Shown piece by piece: positions 57,485-64,000 of a stretch of 64,000 bases of DNA; positions within the stretch are counted from its first letter, which is position 1, and each line of letters opens with the position of its first letter. Origin of the DNA: Aquatica leii (Eukaryota; Arthropoda; Insecta; Coleoptera; Lampyridae); contig CM069433.1 of the NCBI GenBank assembly GCA_035610365.1, positions 166,300,882 to 166,364,881 of the forward strand, read 5' to 3'. Position numbers and translations under genes: made by a program. The notes beneath the pieces were generated by a model, which saw only the letters and a program-made list of their open reading frames with translations, was not told the origin of the DNA and searched no databases.

Positions 57485-58340
57485 CGTCTAGGTATCTTAC
57501 TTTCAACTGTTTCAAAATATTCCATAAAAATGTTAGCTACAACAGGTGATAGAGGAGAACCCATAGCAGCATCAAAAACCTGTTATTAAATTGGAAGCAA
57601 GTGGAGGATAAACATTTACCAATAAGAGAAACGTAACTCAAGTCCTTGTTATGTTGAAACAGAATCTATTCAATGATAATAAGCGAATCATTAATAGAAA
57701 CTTTAGTAAAAAGTTTTTAGGAATACGTTTAGAAGCAACAGCAAAATTTAAACCCTTAGATAGCACCGATTCATATTGTGAAAGTCAAATTAGATAAATT
57801 AACGACTGTCTTCAAGGAGTTAGTAGTGGATGGAACTTTATGATTCGTGGATTTCAATAATTAAAACTTTTTCAAATGACTTTCAGTGGTTAGTCGTAGA
57901 GTGGAATCAGACTGTTGGTAAGTATTTACACTGGCAAAATCCTTGAATCATCTTAAGTTCTTGAATCCAAGATTTCCAAGTCAGAAAAGTTTGCCCTAAA
58001 AAGTCTTCATAAAAACCTCGATATTATTGTTCTTTCAACCGACAAAGGCAACGCTACTGTTGCTTTGAACCAAATTAAGTATGCTGCAAAAATCTATTCT
58101 ATTTTGTCTAAAGAAACGTACGCTCTTCTAACTCTAGGATTGAACATAAGGGTCAGCCAAACCATCAAATTTTCACAATCTACCTCCAGAAACCAAACGA
58201 CGACTTACCTCCTTAGATTCAAAACTACCTTGTCGTACAGACTTTTCAAAGTTCACAAACAAGGTATTCTCTTTCGACCTATCGTCAGCACTATTCCATA
58301 TCTTATCTACAAACTAGCCAAGTTATGGAATCTTTGAAGG
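57485..58340. mobile_element. Scrambled old copy of the first Penelope-like family
   Basis: From 57,485 to about 57,920 the sequence matches the first family on the minus strand, with pieces of the RT motif B region and of the N-terminal region. From about 57,925 to 58,340 it matches on the plus strand (AACACTGGCAAAATCCTTGA-like to the PIHKQGI-like region). The two halves meet head to head. The copy is heavily broken and older than the 46-kb element. Confidence 0.75.
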
Positions 58341-58344
58341 TAAT

Positions 58345-58785
58345 TTTTACCAATTTCCAAAAGTTTGATTAACTTGAAAATTTGCACACGTGTCAAGGAC
58401 TGATGACAATACAATACAACTTTGTTCCAATGTTATGTCTAGGATTATCAGGAAAAAAAAATTTAAAGAAGTTACCCGGTTAATAAATATATTGTATACA
58501 CGAAACGACGGTAAATGTCATTCTTTTTTTACCGATTTAAATAGTAACGAGTATAGAACTGCAGATGTCACTACGGTATTTTTCTACGTACATTTTAAAA
58601 ATTATTTGAGTTATTAAGTAATAGTGATGCGTTAGATAAAATAGAAAGGTTACGTAAACATGAATGAAATAAACTTAAATTTATTGTCACACGAAAGATA
58701 TTCTAAAATCAAAGCTCTTGATTACTTGATACTTCTTCTATAAATAGTTACCAATGAAATAATGGTAACATTTAATATCAAACAC
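58345..58785. other. A+T-rich stretch, no recognised gene
   Basis: One frame at 58,390-58,617 has no family motif. A poly-C run of eight precedes the next repeat unit (near 58,785). Confidence 0.4.
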
Positions 58786-58811
58786 CCCCCCCGCTTTTTT
58801 AACTCTGAGGC

Positions 58812-58893
58812 CAGAGGCCCTTGGGTTGCATCACGTTGCTCTCTAGGCGTAATCATTGTAATAACGCTCTTGCTGCATAAATAGCTATTGTTA
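58812..58893. repeat. Repeat unit 2, diverged copy of 57,195-57,270
   Basis: GAGGCCCTTGGGTTGCATCA and CGTTGCTCTCTAGGCGTAAT, then CATTGTAATAACGCTCT, match unit 1 (CGTTGCTCTCCAGGCGTAAT, then CATCGTAATAACGATCT). The left inverted arm is missing here. The two units flank the scrambled Penelope-like copy. Confidence 0.6.
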
Positions 58894-58899
58894 GAATTA

Positions 58900-61800
58900 A
58901 ACAAAAAATACGAATTAATCGGACAAATGTTTGTTGTTTAAATTAAACTTTAACATGCTTTGTTAGTAAGTTTTATATAGTCGATAGAACCGAAACTTTG
59001 ATATGTAAATAAGCGGCTTATGGCAAATATCAACTAAGTCAATTGAGCTATTTATTCATAATACAAACAAAAATGGTGTTATTTCTGTTGTACTCACAAT
59101 TTTCTCTTTTTATTCGAATAATGAAACGTGATGACACAGGGATCATCTTTCGTGGCAACGACTTTATCGAAAATCATTCAAAATTTTTAATATCATATTT
59201 GTTGATGATTGGCTTCCATGTTACGTGAATTTGATTTATATATTAATTTTGAATTATTTTAATCAAAAATTTTGTGTTCTTACTAAGACTTACAATAAAT
59301 TACAGTTAAACAATTTGTTTAGTTTTATTAGATGATTTAAAAACACAATTACAACGTAAAAACTGCGTATAATTTCCAAACTTCTAAAACGAATACTGAA
59401 AATGAAAAAGAAAATTAAATAGAAATAAAAACACAAAATTTGACAATTTTGTTTACATACAGAAAAATTAAGTTATTTACTAAAACATTAATCAACATCA
59501 AACTTGGCACCTTCAAGTAGTACATACTGCAGAAAAAAAACAGCAATAAAAAGATATATACAGTAAAAATATTTTAATTGTAGAATGTGAATAAAAACAC
59601 GACGCCAATTAGTACATTACAACAATATAACGCGTTTTGATAGCCAACCTTCAGTGATAAGAAAAACAAGTTTTAGTACCTAAAATATTTTAGCTAATTT
59701 ACAAATGTGTTTGTAGCTTTACTACTTTAATTAAAAAGTATAAACTAATTTACATTTACTTAATTGTATCTGATTTTAAATACTGATAAAAATTATGAAT
59801 GGTCTGTGTGCATTCTATAATTACAAATCTAATTTGTAATGCAACTATAATGTAATTGCAGTAAAGTTGTAATTGAAAAGTTTTATTAGATTTAAATAAT
59901 ACGCGGTTCTATCAAAATTAACATTCAAAACTTATGAAAGCACGATAATAACTATAAACAAATTTATTAAATAGTCGATACTTTAATTATTAATTAGAAC
60001 AGGATTTTGCACAGTAGTTATGATAATTTCATTGTTAGTAAACGAATATTTAGCCGATTAAGCTCGGTCTGTGACCGCTTGCGGAACCAGCCCTTGTTTC
60101 CATAAACCGCAACTTTAAATCAAAATACCTAAATATTTTTTTACAATAAAAATCTTATTTAACTGTTAGTTACTAGCTAAATAAAAATTTTATTTTATTC
60201 TAATATTTTTAACAAAAAAATATATTCTTGATTATAATTTTAAATTAAATAAGCAAATGTCACATTTAAAGCAACAAGGTAAGAAAAGTAATTACTTTCA
60301 TAAAAAAAGTTAGTCGTAAATGGTATCTCAAAATTTACAACTTTTGGTTTTTCTTATTTTAAATAAAATTTATCAGCTGCTAAAAAGCGAAATGGTTTAT
60401 TAACAATGAATTAAAAAAGTGGGAAAAATTATACAAATTTTGTTGTGCTAGCATAAAAATAAACAACGTCCTTACGTCGTAGGATTTGATTATCATCAGT
60501 TTGTGTTTAAAAACCAATTGTAAGAAAAATAAATTGATGTTAAAACTTAAACAATCTTTCATTTATTTATGACTGCTTATAAGACAAGCAAAAACAAACG
60601 GTTGTTGTTAGCATAGTTCAAAGAATTTCATTAACATCTAACATTAATCAGTAAATGCCAAAAAAATGTTAACTTCATTCGATTTAAGTAACATGAATAT
60701 TAACACTAATTATATAGTACTAATTAAAATTATTAGAAATAATTGTTTAATCAACGTGTACTCTAAAATATAATAAACACCGGTTTATCAGTAACTAGAG
60801 CGAAGCAGATAAATGATTTACGAGAAGTACTACTTTCAAACATTAATGGTTTTATAGACTTATCAATATACTGTATTTGATATTTGTATTCAAATTTCGT
60901 TTTATTTTGCAAATGCTAATAAAATAATTGAGCATACAAGAATTTACCACTTACTATTCTCATTTTTAGAACAATTTCATTTATTATTCAATTTTACTTT
61001 CATTTTTAGATAATTTAATGTTGGTTTTCTATGTAGCTTGTAAATTTTTTATGATGAATGTATTCTGTGATGACGTCTGAAAGAAATGAAATTTGTTTGT
61101 ACTTTCACAGTTGTTTAATGTACTATGTTTATAATGCCAATATTCTATGGTTGTATAGTTATGTAATTTTACTTTGCAAAAATAATGATTAGGTAATAAT
61201 TTATTAGGGAACAAATGTAGAAAACAACATTAATCAGAAGCCAATTTCTAAAAATTTGTTTTAATTATTTGAAGTAGTTTTATTTTTTTCAATATCTGAG
61301 CGAGTTACATATAAACAATTTGGTAATTGTCAGAGCATTTCTTATAGCTTTATTACATCAGAACTACATATTAATGAGATTTCCAAAGTTACATATTAAA
61401 AAAATGCACCATTTAAAAACAATACGCTTTTATTTTTAAATAAAAAACGTAGTTTGAAAATCTTTGTTGAAAACACAGAATTTGTAGATCAATAACACAA
61501 AGAGAATATCAACGTTTTGTGTTTTGTTATCCCAATAAAATTCTAAAATGTTTTATACTAAATAAACAATGTGTCTTTTTATATTTTTTTGTTTTTTTAT
61601 AGATGTCGTAAGAAACACCTCTGAAATGGTTTCTTAAACCGTTTGTTTTTTGTGGTTTTTGTCTTTCATATTTTCTTACCAGAAGTTATTTTAAGCAAAT
61701 TTTTATTTTGATAAATTGCTTCTAAACTACAGTTATTGTTAAACAACGTATTTAGTTTTTTGATTTTATGTTAATAATAAATAGCGTTAAAACGGTATAA

Positions 61801-62175
61801 TATACAAAATGTTTAACTTTAAAGCATAAAAACTTTTCCAAAAATATTTGTAATATTTTTTCTGTTTGTAGGTGTCTGTAACTAAAATTAAAAACTCAAA
61901 TCAAATAATTAAAAAAACGGTTTTGGTGCAAAATGTGTTCTTATTATTAATATATTAATATTAAAAACTGCCGATTCTTTATAAATAAAATAAAAGTCTT
62001 GACTCCCGTTCGGAGTTCAGCACCCAACCTTTTAACCTGTAAAAGTAACCCATTTGTTGCATAAAGAATTTATTGGAAGAAAGTGGTGTGTACATAGAAA
62101 ACTTTAAAACGACAGGAAACACTTTACTTCCTTTTTAATGTTTTCATTTCTAAAGATTTTTTTAAATATTAATTA
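58900..62175. other. Long A+T-rich stretch, no recognised gene
   Basis: Only low-complexity open frames (for example 59,043-59,228, 60,380-60,562 and 61,029-61,214) are present. A G+C-richer patch at 60,060-60,110 is not recognised. Confidence 0.5.
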
Positions 62176-62254
62176 TATTCTGTGACATAAAAATGCAACA
62201 CTAAGAAGGCGTTAGAATTTTGGACCAAATTTGACAGAAATGTTTAACTAGTCA

Positions 62255-63405
62255 AAGGTAGTAATTGATAAAAATATCAAAAAAATTAAACAAAAGATAA
62301 AGGCATTTTATATTATGTGTTGGACCACCCTTATTAGTTTCACATTCCTGCACCATTTTCGGCATAGATTCCACCAGGTAGTAATGATTTTTTTCCTGAG
62401 GTATTGCATTCCAAGCAATTTGTAATTCATGCCAGAGAGCTTCTAGTGTCTGTAGAAGATTGGCTAATTGCTTGAGTCTTTCACCCATCATGTCCCACAC
62501 ATGTTCGATTGGCGAAAGGTCGGGAGATCTGGATGGTCACGGCAAGATATTGATATTAACCACTTTAAAGCATTCCATAGAATGCCTTACAATGCAAGGA
62601 CGGGTATTAAGCTGTTGAAAAATCGGGTCTTCCGGATCCTGGAGGAATGGAAGTATATAGAATTGTACTACTTCATCAACATATCGGTGGGCTTCATATT
62701 GCGTCGGATGAATACCAACTGCAACCTGCTTCCATAAACAATAGCACCCCATACCATAACCCCACAGTGTGGTGAACATACTACTTAACAGAACTAACTA
62801 ACTACACAGTGAGGCGTTCTCCACGTCTACGTCTGACCATCATGCGACCAACGTACGTTCCCAATCAGAATCGGAATGTGTCACTGAAGATAACCCTCTG
62901 CCATTTCATGTCCCAATCTAATCGCACACCACTCCAAACGTTGCTGACAATGACGAGCCGTCAGCGGAAGCACAAGATGTGGTCGATGGGAATGCAAACC
63001 AAAAGCTTTAATTCGACGGTAAACTGTACGTAGAGTTATGTCCTGTAACTCTACGTACAGTTTACAGTACAGTCCTGCGTTTTAAAACCATTAATCGGCT
63101 ATTGATTTTGTACTCGAAGATCGGTTTCTTAACGCAATGAATCGAAGATTTCGCTGTCTACTTCCACGTCTACGGCGTCCCTGACCGTCTTTAGACCATG
63201 CTTAATAACACCGTACTACAGAGGATTGATTACAGTTAAGACGGTTAGCAATTTCTCTGAATGAAAAACCACCTTTACGTAATCCAATAATGCGACCTTT
63301 GCCGAATTTACTCAGTTGTAGATAATTTTCACGTTGCCGCACTCTAAGGATAATCACAGCTTCAAAACGCAAAGAAAAACACAAAAACAAAAGAATTGCA
63401 ACCAA
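62255..63405 (-). pseudogene. Tc1-like transposase pseudogene
   Basis: From the N-terminus: QLSKFGKGRIIGLRKGGFSF then REIANRLNCNQSSVVRCYQA (first helix-turn-helix), GRRGRRRGSRQR (the GRPRR-type hook), and ITLRTVYRRIKAFGLHSHRP (second HTH, xVTxRTVRxRL...GL). Then VIFSDTFRF (first catalytic Asp; normally FSDES), LWGYGMGC, YVDEVVQFYILPFLQDP and IFQQLNTRPC, where functional relatives have FQQDNARPH, so the second Asp is lost. NINILP is followed by a stop in place of Trp, then SRSPDLSPIEHVWDMMG, which keeps the third acidic position. LESM..RV.E-like LVESMPKMVQECE ends it. Frame changes and stops show that it is dead. Confidence 0.82.
63019..63065. repeat. Perfect 20-bp palindrome inside the Tc1-like transposase
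   Basis: GTAAACTGTACGTAGAGTTA (63,019-63,038) and its exact reverse complement (63,046-63,065) are separated by 7 nt. It lies within the second DNA-binding domain coding region, where family members have no such repeat. A template-switch mutation is a likely cause. Confidence 0.9.
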
Positions 63406-63494
63406 AGCAAATATTACATTATTTTGTTTTTGTAATCTATTTATGAACCAATGTTAAGAGCATAGTAAACGCTGACATTTCTCAAACTTTTTAT

Positions 63495-64000
63495 TAAAAT
63501 TATAACAAAATAAACCGGAAACCCCTAATGTGGAAAAATGCTGCTAATAAAAACTTTTTTTCACCAAACTTTGTCGTAGTTTGTTTATCATTGCTTTATT
63601 AACAACACCGACCAGCAGTAAGTTTTTTGCATGGAATACTTTACATGATTCCGAGTTAATTCTTTACGAATAATACGGAAGGGTTTTTTTAAAGTAAAAT
63701 ATTAAAATGTAATATGCAAAGGTGGCAATATGAGACGATCCCGTGGTACAAGAGATGTATTTATAACTTTTACGCTACCTGGAAGTAGTGCCAATCTTTT
63801 CTTGCTCAATGTTATAATTTAGCTCTGCTATCTCTAAAACATATAAAAAAAGAATGTTCGGTATAGCTACCTAAAAAGTTAACCATCTTAAGATCAACAC
63901 AGATTTCTTATTTATGTTCACCATACTTTATCTTATTCATGACCAGTGCTATTGTAGGGTATTCTTTCTTTTCTTTGGTTGAATGTGCTATCGGTAAAAA
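63495..64000. other. A+T-rich stretch to the window end, no recognised gene
   Basis: No coding frame or repeat boundary seen. Features may continue beyond the window. Confidence 0.5.

Larger units (their letters stand above)
62180..63490 (-). mobile_element. Tc1-like DNA transposon, decayed
   Basis: A broken Tc1-type transposase runs on the minus strand from about 63,405 to 62,255. The left flank CTGTGACATAAAAATGCAAC is of a type seen at Tc1/mariner ends. A matching inverted repeat on the right (63,420-63,490) is too eroded to be sure, so the boundaries are approximate. Confidence 0.7.

Overview
This looks like nuclear DNA from an insect. It is very A+T-rich and dense with decayed transposable elements of types common in arthropod genomes: mariner/Tc1, hAT, MULE, R1-like, Jockey-like and RTE-like LINEs, and Penelope-like elements. 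I found no convincing host protein-coding gene, rRNA, intact tRNA or CRISPR array. The insect order cannot be fixed from the sequence alone. The window reads as intergenic or intronic sequence that has accumulated insertions.

Layout, left half. A decayed mariner/IS630-like transposon lies at 0.7-2.6 kb. A hAT-type MITE at 5.46-5.74 kb has perfect 8-bp target duplications and sits just upstream of a broken transposon-related ORF. A second transposon ORF remnant lies at 8.6-9.1 kb. A long R1-like LINE with a recognisable 3' UTR occupies 12.5-15.35 kb. A 355-bp foldback follows at 15.55 kb and a transposon ORF remnant at 16.4-16.9 kb. From 18.8 to 21.3 kb there is a mosaic of at least three unrelated elements. 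A minus-strand MULE fragment is at 23.4 kb, and a 4.3-kb purine-rich LINE with endonuclease, RT and C-terminal zinc finger fills 24.5-28.8 kb. The stretch 28.8-34.3 kb is A+T-rich and almost empty.

Layout, right half. A (GT)n tract is at 34.3 kb and a transposon-associated protein remnant at 34.8-36.5 kb. The inverted end of a second copy of the 0.7-kb mariner is at 38.4-38.7 kb. Two LTR-like fossils with TGGCGCCC primer-site-like motifs lie at 39.7-41.1 and 53.5-55.2 kb. A ~690-bp foldback is at 42.3-43.0 kb, and a Tc1-like transposon occupies the minus strand at 62.2-63.5 kb.

The most notable system is a cluster of Penelope-like elements (PLEs) between 41.6 and 58.3 kb. One is close to whole (46,150-49,885). 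It has a 675-aa ORF with a YVDD reverse transcriptase and a GIY-YIG endonuclease, a partial inverted copy at its left end, and 13-bp target duplications. A deletion derivative (41,591-42,205, 12-bp duplications), a second PLE family (55,749-56,980, 13-bp duplications) and a scrambled copy (57.5-58.3 kb) lie nearby. The terminal repeats carry a hammerhead-ribozyme-like core. The foldback at 15.55 kb shares traces of that core and may be a further PLE-derived end pair.
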